From the NCBI GenBank assembly GCA_035582835.1, contig JAYKAV010000944.1, positions 62,001 through 126,000 on the forward strand: a stretch of 64,000 nucleotides of DNA. The letters run 5' to 3'. The translations under genes and the position numbers were made by a program. The first letter of the stretch is position 1. The number at the start of each line of letters is the position of its first letter. The stretch comes from Phoebastria nigripes (Eukaryota; Chordata; Aves; Procellariiformes; Diomedeidae). Below the pieces are notes generated by a model. That model saw only the letters and a list, made by a program, of their open reading frames with translations. It was not told where the DNA came from and did not search any database. This document shows, piece by piece, positions 52,946-64,000 of this stretch.

Positions 52946-53425
52946 TCTGCTGGAAACCATGTCTCACTACACAGACGAACCAAGATTTACCATAGAGCAG
53001 ATAGACCTGCTTCAGCGCCTGAGACGTACAGGAATGACCAGACATGAAATCCTCCACGCGCTGGAAACCTTGGATCGTCTTGATCAAGAGCATAGTGACA
53101 AATTTGGAAGAAGGTCTAGCTACGGCGGTGGTTCCTATAGCAACAGTACCAACAATGTCCCAGCATCTTCCTCTACAGCCACAGCTTCAACACAGACCCA
53201 GCATTCTGGGATGTCCCCATCACCGAGCAACAGTTACGACACCTCCCCACAGCCTTGCACTACTAATCAGAATGGGAGGGAGAGTAACGAGAGGTTGTCT
53301 GCATTCAACGGGAAGATGTCACCTACCCGCTACCCACTTGCAAACAGCTTGGCTCAAAGGTCATACAGTTTTGAAGCTTCTGAAGAGGACTTGGACATTG
53401 ATGACAAAGTGGAGGAACTGATGAG
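52946..53425 (+). CDS. HMBOX1: HMBOX1 coding segment 2: dimerisation domain and Ser/Thr linker
   Basis: The exon begins after tttttag and ends before the donor gttagt. It encodes residues 8-167 plus two bases of Arg168. Residues about 18-49 form the HNF1-type dimerisation (HNF-p1) domain, with the motif EQIDLLQRLRRTGMTRHEIL. This is followed by a low-complexity linker rich in Ser, Thr, Asn and Gln (residues about 60-115) and by the acidic start of the atypical POU-specific domain (EEDLDIDDKVEELM). From memory, the human protein is nearly identical, with small differences in the linker (for example PLANSLAQ where human has HANSMGQ). No frameshift or internal stop is present. In HMBOX1 this part mediates self-association, while DNA contacts come from the POU-like domain and homeodomain encoded further on. 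Confidence 0.98.
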
Positions 53426-55394
53426 GTTAGTAAAAGTCTTTGTAAAAAGTTTGGAAAGTCAGAGTGGGAAGTCCCTCAGAAGAAATCTGCATGTTGGAGG
53501 ACTGCTGTAGTAGTGATAGGTATTATCAAGAAAGCAGGAACTGCATTAGACAGCTATTCCCCTGCTAGTTCCCAAATGGTCAGTATCTCGGTACCTCTCA
53601 CCTGCCTCTTTAGTCTTGTGTAGACAACCCCTGGCCGTGTGTGGGTATCCCACAGTCTGTTTTACTTCTGAAATATTTTTTCCCCATGCTGTACCAAAAA
53701 TTGAAATTGATGTTAGCACACTAATTTTCTGCCTTACTCTTATTCAGAAGACTTCTGACTGAGTGTCAATTCACATGACTCCTCCTCCACTACTTCATAC
53801 CAGTTGTATTTCCTTCCATATATAGGGGGAGTAGGGAATCTGCTTGGTTAATGCTTTCCACTGGGATCTGCAGAGCATGTATGTTATCTGTTTATAGTTT
53901 GTGGCAGGGGCTGACTCCCTCTGGGATTTGCACAGTCTGCAGATTGGCATAGGAAAATACAAATAATAAAGAAGAAACAGAAGTCTTCAGTGAGAGCCAG
54001 TTGGGTTTTTTTTTTCCAGACTGACCTTTCTTTACTTTTAGCAGCTTCCTTTTCAGCATTATGGCAAAGATGAAAGGAGGGGATTATACCACTGAGGATG
54101 AAAGTCAGAGTCAGTGGGCTTGATAGCAAAAAGAAATAAGAGGAAAGGTCAAATGTCTCAAAACAATTTTGGTCATCATGTTGGAATGTCCTTTTTTTTC
54201 CCAAAAAATTAAAACATTTATGAAGGACCTATGAGAGGGCTAGGGTCCATAAGCTCCAGGATGAAAATGTTTGAAGTAGTTTGGAGATTCAGGGTAAAGG
54301 TGTGGCTTTTGGGGGAGAAGATTAGAGATGAGCAGTAAGAAAAGCCGATCAACCTCGTTTACTGTCGGCTGCAGAATAATGGAATAATGCAGGAAGGTGG
54401 TGAGCATAGCAGTATGCAGGAGTTCCCACTGCTGAAGTTTAATCATTCCTTTGAGTTTTGGGTTCCTATGCAATAAGCCTCAGGTAATGTTTTTAGTGCT
54501 TATTTAAACTGAAACTACTTTTATTTACAGGCATATGGAAGATGAGTGTTGGGTACAGAAATAAAAATGAACCCACAACATAGCATTTATTTTGCATTTA
54601 CATTTGCAAGCTTGAATCTGCCTTGAATGCTGCTGGGGCAGGAGGGGAGAAGGGGAAAGGGAATTACCAAATAATAAAGACTAATAAAGTCCGGTTTTAA
54701 TTGTCTGCCCTTCTCAGGAAGGGGAGGGAGGAAGAGGAGGGAAAAGTATGTGTTTACTGCAATTGAAATTTGCTGCATATCACAGTCCCTGTGCAGCTTC
54801 CAAATTATTTTCTTTTTAGCACAGTTTTAGTCCCTTCTGAAGTATCTTTGCACACCTTGTAAAAATCATACAAAGGCTTTAAATAACTGGCACTTGTTCA
54901 TTCAGCGCAAGCTGTGGACTAAGGAAGTAGGGGTGGGGGGATAGAGGTTGCAAAATCTTTTCTCCTTTGGGTCTTTTCCTTGAAAGGTTGGAGAAGGTTT
55001 GCGTATGTGTATTCATTTGTGTAGCTAACCATGCAGGCCCTGCTATCCTTTATTTTTTATTTTTGTGCCTCATTTTTATGACTGAGGTTTTTATGCTGGT
55101 ATGAGAGATTTATACATCCCTGTGTAATGAAACTTTGTACATTCCATATGGCAGTGCTGCACCTAATATGAATTATATAGGACATGAGTCATCCATTCTC
55201 CTGCTAGGGTACTTTGATCAAACGTGACACTTGTTAAAAGAAGTGTCCACCGGTGAGGCACTTTGACTATTTTAATGCCTGCCTTCCCCACTCCTTGTCC
55301 CCTAAATAAAGGAAATAAAGCCATTTTGCATCTTCAAAGTGCACTTTGGTCTGTCTGTCTTTTTGTGTGTTCTTTTGTTTTTTTGTTTTGGTAG
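53426..55394 (+). other. HMBOX1: HMBOX1 intron within the POU-like domain (1969 nt)
   Basis: Starts gttagt (T at +3, not the usual purine) and ends with a long T-rich tract and ggtag at 55394. Retention of this intron would add 28 codons after position 53425 and end at a stop at 53508-53510. Apart from T-rich runs (about 54005, 54191) I see no repeat or other feature. A minus-strand open frame at 53884-54204 has no recognisable domain. Confidence 0.9.
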
Positions 55395-55480
55395 GAGGGA
55401 CAGCAGTGTGATAAAGGAGGAGATCAAAGCCTTCCTAGCCAATCGGAGAATTTCCCAAGCAGTTGTTGCACAGGTAACAG
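55395..55480 (+). CDS. HMBOX1: HMBOX1 coding segment 3: start of the atypical POU-specific domain
   Basis: An 86-nt exon between ggtag (acceptor ending 55394) and gtaagag (donor from 55481). The leading G completes Arg168 (AG|G); 28 full codons follow, and the last G starts codon 197. The peptide includes RDSSVIKEEIKAFLANRRIS and then QAVVAQVT, identical to the human protein as I recall it. This segment forms early helices of the POU-specific-like domain (residues about 145-241 in human), which packs on DNA next to the homeodomain. The following residues (ISQSR..) would be the DNA-contacting helix and are not in the window. Confidence 0.97.
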
Positions 55481-55838
55481 GTAAGAGCTCGGGGAGTTCG
55501 TTCTTCATTTTGGGAAACTGTGTCTAACTGCCTATCTGTGCACGGTGCAGATGTTGGAATATTGCTTGGCTTTCTGCATTGCAGTGCAGATCTGTCAGCT
55601 TAGTCATGATAATGTATGCCTTTGATTTAAGACCCATTGTCCCGCACATCATGGAACTTCCCCAGTGAATCACTTTCTCTTTTTTTTTCTTTTTTTGTGG
55701 ATTGTGTTAGCAGATTTTATTTTACAGCATTATAATAAGCCCGAAGTTCTTATCTTAAAATGAAAACCGTTTTCCTTAATTCTTAAATTGTTTGTTGAGT
55801 GCGGCAAATAGATGCGTATCTGCATCTCTATGTATGGT

Positions 55839-55854
55839 GAGAGAGAGAGAGAGA
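55839..55854 (+). repeat. (GA)8 microsatellite
   Basis: Eight GA units in the HMBOX1 intron, about 360 bp after the POU exon donor. Confidence 0.95.
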
Positions 55855-56267
55855 TAATATGTATTTCTATTATAAAATGTATATGAATAGTCAGGAGACA
55901 CAGCTATAGCTCGTATCACTACATCCAGGAGTCAGATTATGGTAGTTTGAAGTTTTTCAATCACTTGCCTTTGAGTCACGATTAATGAAAATCAGATGTG
56001 AGGTTGAGGGGATGACCATATTAGCTCAGACTTTACCTAGGAGGAGGAGTAGTTCTCTTTTTGCCCTCTGCCCTGTGCCTTCTCTCTTTCACATTCAGGA
56101 CAAGTGAACAGACTGCAGTGATATCACTTCTTCCTTGGGTGTGTTTCTAGAGTTTTACACAAAGAGTAACGAAGTCTTTCTACTCCTCCATGGGGTGGGG
56201 TGCTATTAGTTCTCCTTTACAGGATCACACTGCTTCTCCGGAACAGCATAGCTGGTAGCATATTCAG

Positions 56268-56744
56268 AGTCACAGAATCATAGAATCATTTAGGTTGGAA
56301 AAGACCTTTAAGATCGAGTCCAACCGTAAACCTAGCGCTGCCAAGTCCACCATTAAACCATGTCCCTGAGCACCACGTCTACACGTCTTTTAAATACCTC
56401 CAGGGATGGTGACTCAACCACTTCCCTGGGCAGCCTGTTCCAGTGCTTGATAACCCTTTTGGTGAAGAAATTGTTCCTAATATCCAATCTAAACCTCCCC
56501 TGGTGCAACTTGAGGCCGTTTCCTCTTGTCCTATCACTTGCTACTTGGGAACAGAGACGGACACCGACGTCGCTTCAGCCTCCTTTCAGGTCGTTGTAGA
56601 GAGCGATAAGGTCTCCCCTGAGCCTCCTTTTCTCCAGGCTAAACAACCCCAGTTCCCTCAGCCGCTCCTCATCAGACTTGTGCTCTAGACCCTTTACCAG
56701 CTTCGTTGCTCTTCTTTGGACGTGCTCCAGCACTTCAATGTCTT
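56268..56744 (-). mobile_element. CR1 LINE 3' fragment, antisense in HMBOX1 intron
   Basis: The + strand shows the reverse complement of a CR1 3' end: cagaatcatagaatcat, then aggttggaaaagacc and gagtccaaccgtaaac, continuing into the C-terminal ORF2 region (agcctccttttctccaggc, ccagcttcgttgctcttc). It differs from the 32.9-kb copy throughout, so it belongs to another CR1 subfamily. It is 5'-truncated, has no intact ORF, and lies about 790 bp downstream of the POU exon. Confidence 0.93.
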
Positions 56745-57024
56745 AGGATGAAGACTTGTTGATAAAATACAGATAGCTCAATCCCATGTTATACCTATAA
56801 CATTTATTCATTTTTTAACCCAAGTTTGAATAAAGATCTTGAAATAGATTGTTTTTAAGGTTCCTTGATGACTAGGAATGCCAAATCAGCAGGAGGGAAG
56901 TTGTTCTTTTATGATATTTCCAGTATTTGAAATGTCATAAGAACCCATCTGTCTGGGAGATCTGGGTTTGCAGACATGCTAGCAGTTGAGGTAGGCAGGC
57001 AGAAATGGCTGCTTGAGCCATGGA

Positions 57025-57165
57025 GCCAGAAATTCCTTCCACGTCTCTAACTCTTCTCTGTGACCTTGGGCAAAATTACTTGTCCTTCCCTGGTTTCAAT
57101 TTCATCTGTAAAATCATGAGATTAACATTTTGTGTAACTCTAAGGAATGTTATTAGCCTTATCAG
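57025..57165 (+). mobile_element. MIR SINE relic
   Basis: Carries the MIR core: ctctgtgaccttgggcaaaa, ttacttgtccttccctggtt, tcaatttcatctgtaaaatc and then gagattaac. Located in the HMBOX1 intron downstream of the POU exon, sense orientation. Confidence 0.85.
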
Positions 57166-57433
57166 ATGTTAGTGGCACTAATGCTTCAAAAATTAAATGC
57201 TAAGTCTAGTTGCTTAAATTGTACCTGAACTCTGAAGTTTTGGTAGTTAGTGGGTCACTCCCCTACTTCTGTGCAGTCCTTGCCTGAATATAGTCCTGGA
57301 ATAACCCATCTCTGAATTAACCTGTATAGCACCCTTCACGTCTATCAGCAAGTCAAACTAGCTTCCCCTTCAAGAGAAGTAATGCAAAGAGGAAAAAATT
57401 GCAGAAAAAGAGTCTTTCCAAAACAAGCCAGCA

Positions 57434-57456
57434 TTTTTTTTTTTTTTTTTTTTTTT
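57434..57456 (+). repeat. T23 homopolymer
   Basis: Uninterrupted T run in the intron downstream of the POU exon. No recognisable retroposon body on either side. Confidence 0.95.
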
Positions 57457-60400
57457 GGTCAGTGGGTCTACTGCATGCAGGGCTGTTGAATCAGAATCAC
57501 CACAGCAAATCTAAGACAGAGTCTGTATCAGGAGCTGTAAAAGGAGCTGATCTAATGATAATTAGCTAGGTGTCTGGGTGCATGTCTTGATACCTCTGCA
57601 GGCAGACTGTAGGAAAGTCAAGACCAGTCTCTTCACACCTGATCATTTTGCTCCTTCCAGCCTCGACCTACTCTCTTGGATTTCAGTTATTAAAGTCATT
57701 AAGTTGGCATTGAGCCTTCGGGAGCTTTCATTGTTTGCCAGGCTGTTCCTCCTGTGAGTAAACAACACCATCCACTTCATACATGGTTGACTTAAGTTTC
57801 ACACCCATCCCACTCAACCCTCCTGCGTAACATGGGGGGGCATCCAGAATGTACTCACACAGTGATCAGAGAAAATATTACTAGATATCTCTTTCGAGCC
57901 TGTCAGTGGGACGGAACGAAGACTGAACTAATGGCACTGTGTTATTATCTTGTTTTCAAGCTAAATCAATGGGAAACCAGGTAGATCTAAAGGTTAAATG
58001 GCTACGTCCTTTTGCAGCTGACCCAGTAGTGGTGTTTACATGGACCTTTCAAATAAGAAGAGAAAGTGATATTTTGCACGTGATGCGGTTTCTCAAGCAG
58101 AGATAGCTGCAAGGCTTGCGCTGCACTGTGACGCATCAGTCTCTTCCTCCCACTACCCTTTGCAGTTGAACTGTGTCATTCTCCATATGCTTGGTGGGAA
58201 GGTCTACGGGAGCTGATTCGTTTTAAATATAATCCATAGCCTTGTGTAAGCAGATGCGTAGTACTTATGTGCCACTATAAAGAACATAGTTATGGCTTAT
58301 CTGAAAGAAATAGTAAATCTCAAAGAGATGTTTGAAGGGACCAGATTAAAGAGTGTGCTCAGCACTACTGGCAGAAACATCAGCTTCCTTTCAAAAGCAC
58401 GGTATGTTGAAGAGTGACTGAAAATACCTCAGGACAGAGACCCAGTGCAGAAAGCATGTGTCCCAGGGCTCTCACTTCCAGAGTTGGCTCAGGCCTGACG
58501 AGTGCTAGTTGCCTTGTGTATTCTTCAGATGTATGCAACATCCCTTGCCATTCAGCTGTGAAACAGGCTCCCAAGGAAGGCCTGGAAACCACTTTTGCTT
58601 CATTAAAAAAGCAGTTTGTATAGACAGAGGTAATGCTTTGCAGAATATATGATCCCAAATGGTATCATCTCAGTATTTACAGGCTTAGTCTTACTGGTAA
58701 AGCTGATCTGTAAATCATTCAGTAAACAAGAGGAAAAACAGATAAATAAAACTCAAAGAGTGGTCAGTAGCAGATGGCGTAGGGGAGGACTATGAGAATG
58801 AAGTGATACCTTTTTAGAATACTGTTCAGCCTCCAGTGATCCATGTCTCAGGGTCCTCTTTATTATATTGCACATTGAGGTGGAACCCTGTTCTGGCCAA
58901 TGAAGGGGCTGTGAAAGAGCGTGAAAGGGGACAATTCTGCAGGAACAGATCAACAACACCACAACAGAGGCTGGTGTGCTTACAGCCTCCATCACCGTTT
59001 GTTGTAATACAAACATAGCAAGCTGTTTCTAGAGGCTGCAGTGCAGATGTTGGGCATATTTGACTTGCCCATCTACTGGCTACCACCCTGCATCAGCTGG
59101 AAGTCATTTGTTTAGCACTTGAAATAAATGCAGAGTAGTGTGGCCTCAGCTTTTAGCGTTCATCTCTTCTGCCCCGGGAAGAAAGGCAAGGAAGAAATGA
59201 AATGAAAAATTTATGGCTGGCTCTGTCCAGAAGGAGAGTTGTTTGGCTTGGCTACCCATGCTGTCAAACTTCTTCTTTCAATCTCTACCAATTTCTTTAC
59301 TCCTCTAAAAAATTGTGTGTGTGTGTAATGGGAGGGGAGAATGGCATGGAAAGGGGAAAGGAGTAATAGTGCATGTGAACAGAGTGATATTAGACCTTTA
59401 GCTAGGAACCTAAAACTTCGCTTCCTTTTCTTAATTACAGCTGGATTTGAAGTTGGCCAAATTGGACATATAAGTGATGAACTTTAGCTAAACAAATGTA
59501 TTTGCATGTCTTCAAATTGCAGGTCTTGGATTAGCTCATCAGACAGTGTAACGTTTCCCCTGTGCTTATGATCGAATTTTTGCCCATTCTGTATCTTGTC
59601 ATGTTCTGTCCTTGGTGCAAGAACCTCTACTGCAACTTCTGCCCCTTGAAACTTCCATTTTACCTTATTTCACTAATTTTTCAAGCCATTTAGNATTTCA
59701 TTCAGAAATATCTTTCTCCTTTTTCTCATCTTAATTCTAATATTGCAATGCACTTANAGAATACACATTCCTACATCAGCCACAAATTCTACAAAGCACA
59801 CTGAGCAGCCTGGCATTTACAGACTCTGCAACAGTGAATGGCTTTTCCTTTTGTTTTTCCTGTGCTGCAGCGCAAGGGGATGGGAAGTGGAGAGGCAGGA
59901 TATGTGAGAGAGGAACACAGAGCTGAAGGTTAAAGTCAGCTGTTGCAGTAGAACAATTTTTTAGGCTCTCTTAGTCTTTATGAAATTACCAGAAACTTTA
60001 AAAGTCATTTAGATAATGAATCTGACAGGGAAAATTAAACCTGGAAGACATTCTACAGGGCTGTCTTGTGTACTGAGAGAAGAGGGCAGATTGGAAAATA
60101 GTAACAGAGTGTTAAATGGTGATTTGAAAATAAAGGAATGATTGATAAGAAGCAAAAACCTAGCATAACACTTATTAGTGCTGGTCCTAAATACAGGAGC
60201 TGCTTTTTATAGAAACTTTTTTAATGGTGTCTGTAATAAGATAAACAAGAAGCACTTGGGTTGGGCTCTGTATAAATAATCTCCTACTGATAAGAAAAAT
60301 GACAGTATAAACAGGAGCTAATAATAGTTCCTGCTGAATTTCCTATCTTGTTATTTGAAGCTCCTTTTAACATAGCTGCAGCTTACTTGGGAGTAGGTAT

Positions 60401-60744
60401 TTAGCCCTACATGTCNCAGGTGAGATGCCAAATTTTTATCAACAATAATTTGAAGTCGTGTGCTGCAATTTGCTTTAATTGCCACCAGAATTGTATCTGG
60501 GTACCAAGTAAGTTATGGTCAGAAGGCAAAGGATAAAGAGATAAATGTAAAATTATTAAGAGATGCTGTCTCTTGGCTTCCAAATGTAGATGGAGGGCAG
60601 GGGAAATGTTTTCAGAAACTAATGTCTTTCTGTAAACTAATGTAAAGTACAGTAAAGGAGAGAGGGAGGAGTATACATAGATGAGCCCTTTGCAGCCAGG
60701 CTAAATGCTTTGATGGATGATGCCTCTGTGAGGTTTGGAAATAC

Positions 60745-60893
60745 TGCCTTTCCCATTTTTTACACATAGGGAGTGAAGGAACAAAAAAAACTTACTTTCC
60801 TGAGGTCACAGTGGAAGCAGTCTGTGGCAGAGCAGGAATTTGGGTTCAGATTTCTCAATTCTTTGGCTAGTACCTTAAAAACTAAACCACCAT
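60745..60893 (-). mobile_element. MIR SINE relic
   Basis: The + strand shows the reverse complement of MIR: tcccattttttacacatagg, cttactttcctgaggtcaca, then tctgtggcagagcaggaatt and tgggttcag. It is followed by an A-rich run and an AAAAC repeat at 60937-60959. Confidence 0.85.
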
Positions 60894-60936
60894 TAAAAAA
60901 AAAAAAGCAACAACAATAAAATGCAGAGGTAATTTT

Positions 60937-60959
60937 AAAAAACAAAACAAAACAAAACA
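60937..60959 (+). repeat. (AAAAC)n microsatellite
   Basis: About four AAAAC units, about 45 bp past the 5' end of the antisense MIR relic (60745-60893). Confidence 0.95.
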
Positions 60960-61306
60960 TAACACATTGAGCTTTCCAGCGTGCAGTTCTGCTAACCTTC
61001 CCAATTATTCTGCTTGTACAATTCAGCCCTATCCTACTGTCTCCGTCTTAATTAATATGAGATCTTCAGGACTTACTTTATATTATGCTAAACACACACA
61101 GCATCTATCGCGGTGGAGGGCAGCCTTGAAGCACTGCTGTAACATAAATAAAATCCCTTAAGGTTTGGAACCTACACACAGGGATGCTGAGCAAATGCAA
61201 ATACGAAGTGAAACTTAACTAGTTCCATTGTGAGAGAATTCAGAAAATTACTGAATTACTGATCATCTGAAATGGCAAGAAACTAGATTTTGAAAAACAT
61301 TTTCCT

Positions 61307-61325
61307 CCCCCCCCCCCCTTTTTTT
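61307..61325 (+). repeat. C12-T7 homopolymer pair
   Basis: A C run directly followed by a T run. Similar C runs occur near 1826-1834, 8022-8034 and 23448-23456; all are low-complexity sequence prone to length error. Confidence 0.9.
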
Positions 61326-62297
61326 ATGCTCATGACAACACAGGGAAAGATTTGTTTTTCTATGATTTTCATCTTTGCAGGTTTTCTGAAAACAAGCTTT
61401 GCTATCTCCTAAATTGATAGATGTCCTTTGCAAGCACGTATTATATGAATCTAGGACTTTGCTTACAAACTGAAGAATTAAAACACAGTCAGTTACTTTC
61501 TTCTCCAAATCTGATATATTCCAGGTGCTTCTAAAAATCTCTCCTGAAAGAAACATTAAAGAAATGCAAAGCAGAGCTGCTGAACAAATCTATCTGTGAA
61601 GGTGAAAACCAGTTACGAAAGGCTTGATGAATAGCAGTTTTGAGGGTTATGAGCAGATTTGTACTGCAGATACCAGTTGCCTTCTCTTGATGATGCATTT
61701 TGCCGTTTCTTTTATGTATTTGAAAGGGAAACTTTTTCCCCAAATAATCTATGTAGGAGAGAGCGGGGCTGGCCAGAAGAACATGCGTGTACCGTCATCT
61801 CCATTTTGTTTATAATTAGGAAGTGTAACCTGCTATGGAAAGGAGTGGCGTGTGACACAAGAAGTCAACATTTGGATTGCTATAATCCTTTGTGATTACC
61901 ACTTCTTTCTTCAGTATTTTTCTGTGAGAAAACTAGTTGTGCTCGTTACGATGTGTTCGTGTCCCTGCTGATGCTGAGCCCAGAGGATGGCAGTCTTCCT
62001 TGAGGTCTGTGGTTCAGTTTGAGAGTGAATTTCCTCAGGACAGCTGGATTTTCAGTACTCCAGAGAACTTATTTCATTAATCTGCTTCTGGCAGCAGGAT
62101 GGTTTCTTTTTTCCTGCCAGTGCAATTTCCTAAAGTAGCATGATTACAGACAATGTGATAGGATGGTACTGGTGGTAGTACTAGTCATTGTCCCTATGAG
62201 TCAACTGTGTAAAACCCACTTGAGATGCAAGAAACTCCGACATGACAATTTGGGGTTTGGGGGTTTTTTTAATTGAAAGGAGTGAAGGATGGGTTTG

Positions 62298-62425
62298 TGA
62301 TTAAGACACTGTGCTGGGATCTAGTTGATCCTGGATCAGTTCTTCTGCTACCAACTTTGCATGTGACCTTNAATCAGTCAAGCTGTTGGAATATACAGTT
62401 TTGGGGCCTCTAAACTGAGCTGAGG
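62298..62425 (+). mobile_element. MIR-like SINE relic
   Basis: The order actgtgctgggatctagt, tgatcctggatcagttcttc, tgctaccaactttgcatgtg, accttnaatcagtcaagctg, gggcctctaaactgagctga follows the MIR consensus (length of each block similar) with considerable divergence. Confidence 0.6.
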
Positions 62426-62571
62426 TACAGATGAAAGATGTTTTATATCTTAAAAACAAAAAGAGAAGGAGTGGTATAGGTAGAGGAAGCCTTTAAGAAG
62501 CTCAGCTCTCATTACAGATCTCTGAAACAAGAAAAGAGAATAAAAAACAGAAAAGAATGGTAGGAAATGGG

Positions 62572-62690
62572 ACTTAAAAGGGTCTTCCAGAGGTCATCCA
62601 CTACATTCCTGTGACCAAAACCAAGATCAGCTGCCTAAGCCATACCTGACANGTTATCTGGGTTTGCAGCATTGCTATAGAAGTCTGCTA
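62572..62690 (-). mobile_element. Old CR1-like tail relic
   Basis: The + strand resembles the reverse complement of an ancient CR1 3' UTR: gggacttaaaagggtcttcc, agaggtcatccactac, cctaagccatacctgacan. The consensus I have in mind is 'gggacctcaagaggtcatctagtcc...taagccatccctgacaggtgtttgtc'. About 120 bp, one ambiguous base. Confidence 0.6.
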
Positions 62691-64000
62691 GCCAAAAAGC
62701 AAAATGGGCTGCGGGCTTTTTGCTAACGCAAAAAATGCTACGGACTGCAGTGCCGTTCATGAGACACTGTAGTCAAATAATACTGTACTGAGAATTTATA
62801 GTGCGTTCGTTGAATCTGTACATCTCGGTGTCCTTTACAAAGCTCCATTTTGCAGAAGTGACTTTATAAACTGCGAGGACTTGCAATGAGTCAAATGTGG
62901 ACATGGCAATACACAGCTTGAATCTTTTGGCTTCTGCTCCTTTGCTTTGTCTCAGGCACATTGTCTGAAGTGGCTAACATCTGTACCACTTTATGACAGT
63001 ATCAGGCAGCCTCTTGAGCAGAATTTGGATTTTCCACTATACGACTCTTGTTGAAGATACTTAATCTCTATTTATAATTTTTATCTAATAATGCTTTGCA
63101 TTTATATCTTATGTTGTTACCCAAACACTCAACAAACGCTAATTCACTGCAATAAGTGCAAGTGGACTGTAGTAAATAAGTAAATTAATGGTGCTGTTAC
63201 CCATTGATTAATAGGAGCCATGCAGCCAAAAGCAGTGAGACACAAACATTTGTGTCCCACAGCACTGTGTTAAAGAAATGGCTTTTATAAATCATAATAG
63301 TAGGTGAAGAGCTGCCAATTTTCAAAACTTGGTCTTTTCACTGGTGATCAGGCATCTAGATTGCATGATTTCAACTAGACTGAAGCCTTGTTTTGGGCTG
63401 GAGAGTTTTATCAACTTATATTGACTTCTTTTGGTATTAACTTGTATGCTTCCAGAGTTACTTGATGTAAACTTAGCAGAATCTAAGGTTTGTGTCTGGT
63501 TGAATAATTCCACTTCCCTAGTAGTATAAACTCAATCATATATCCCAATGTGGGCCCTGGGGGTAGTCAGCTCTTGACTGCCCCAGCTGTTTCTGAACTC
63601 TTTCAGTTGAGGGGTAAAGGCAGTCTCTGGGAATGGGTGTTAAGAAGATCAGTAGATGTAAGGGAAACAAAACCAAACCAGGGTTTGTGGGCAGAGCTCT
63701 GTTGAATAGCAGTAAGCTTCTGTACTCGAAACAAAATGCACCTATCGCTTTTCCCCTGGACAATTAAAACTTCATAGGCTCTGGAATTCTGTATAAGGAA
63801 GAACAGTTAAAAGCATAAACCCCGTGATTTTCAAAATCTGGTTGGAGTAAACCCACCTGAATATGATACCTGAGAGTCAAGTTTAATCATTCTAAAGTTA
63901 ACTAGCTTCAGTGTTCAACGCAAAACAAAACAAAAAAAAAAAGCACAGTAAAACCCCCGTATTAGAAGTGATAAAACTACAGGGGGTTGTTTTTTATGAG

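Larger units (their letters stand above)
40264..64000 (+). other. HMBOX1: HMBOX1 gene, partial (5' coding part)
   Basis: This spans the part of HMBOX1 seen in the window: three exons (40264-40347, 52946-53425, 55395-55480) and the beginning of the next intron. All visible introns are GT-AG, and the reading frame stays open across both junctions. HMBOX1 is a nuclear HNF1-like homeobox protein. It is known as a transcriptional regulator and as a direct binder of double-stranded TTAGGG telomere repeats that helps telomerase act at telomeres. The next expected coding piece, starting ISQSRISHW in the human protein as I remember it, was not found by reading 55481-64000. The homeodomain exons are therefore inferred to lie downstream of the window. 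The first non-coding exon with a CpG-rich promoter is also not visible and is presumed upstream. Confidence 0.95.
55481..64000 (+). other. HMBOX1: HMBOX1 intron downstream of the POU exon (incomplete)
   Basis: Begins with gtaagag and runs off the window. It contains a GA microsatellite (55839-55854), an antisense CR1 (56.27-56.74 kb), three MIR-like relics, an antisense CR1-like tail (62.6 kb) and several homopolymer runs. I see nothing classifiable in 57170-60740 (apart from T23 at 57434), 60965-62290 and 62700-64000. No further HMBOX1 exon was recognised here by reading for the expected peptide. Confidence 0.85.

Noticed and set aside
53044..53421. 125-codon frame overlapping the HMBOX1 exon in another reading frame
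   Set aside because: A shadow of the HMBOX1 coding sequence; the HMBOX1 frame is conserved and explains the openness.
58380..59086. Cluster of overlapping open frames on both strands suggesting an exon or transposon
   Set aside because: No splice-bounded homology to the expected HMBOX1 continuation and no transposon motif recognised.
1..64000. CRISPR array, bacterial operon, phage or toxin-antitoxin system
   Set aside because: The window is spliced vertebrate DNA with CR1, MIR and L2 repeats; no regularly spaced direct repeats or prokaryotic gene organisation exist.

Overview
This is a vertebrate chromosomal window, most likely from a bird. It is AT-leaning, mostly non-coding, has no operon-like gene packing, and is littered with CR1 LINE fragments. 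These include two with the 'catagaatcatagaat' 3' tail typical of avian CR1, plus older MIR- and L2-type relics shared across amniotes. About 25 isolated 'n' bases look like ambiguous base calls rather than scaffold gaps.

The only protein-coding gene I can support is HMBOX1 (homeobox containing 1, also called HOT1) on the + strand. Three consecutive exons are present. The first is an 84-nt exon (40264-40347) holding the end of the 5' UTR, two tiny upstream ORFs and the first eight codons. The second is a 480-nt exon (52946-53425) encoding the HNF1-type dimerisation helix and a Ser/Thr-rich linker. The third is an 86-nt exon (55395-55480) encoding the first helices of the atypical POU-specific domain. 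The splice phases join without a break (V split GT|T, R split AG|G, G split G|..). About 196 of the roughly 420 residues are therefore here. The rest of the POU-like domain, the homeodomain and the C-terminus should lie beyond position 64000. The untranslated first exon and its promoter were not found and are inferred to lie upstream of position 1, so 1-40263 is read as the first intron.

Layout: 1-40263, first intron, with a perfect 16-bp hairpin at 7.45 kb, two copies of one dispersed repeat (14.5-15.2 and 18.3-19.3 kb), CR1 relics, a MIR (26.8 kb), a possible endogenous-retrovirus relic (28.3-29.4 kb), the best-preserved CR1 (32.9-34.0 kb) and an L2-like relic (37.9-38.3 kb). 40264-40347, start-codon exon. 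40348-52945, 12.6-kb intron with a broken old CR1 around 49.1-50.2 kb. 52946-53425, main 5' coding exon. 53426-55394, short intron. 55395-55480, POU exon. 55481-64000, start of the next intron, with an antisense CR1 at 56.3 kb and several MIR/CR1 relics.

I found no convincing novel multi-gene system. The most interesting points are the in-frame uORF plus ATG-TAA start-stop element just ahead of the HMBOX1 start, the unclassified repeat pair with TGATTTAAATCA palindromes, the perfect hairpin, and the possible retroviral primer-binding site.
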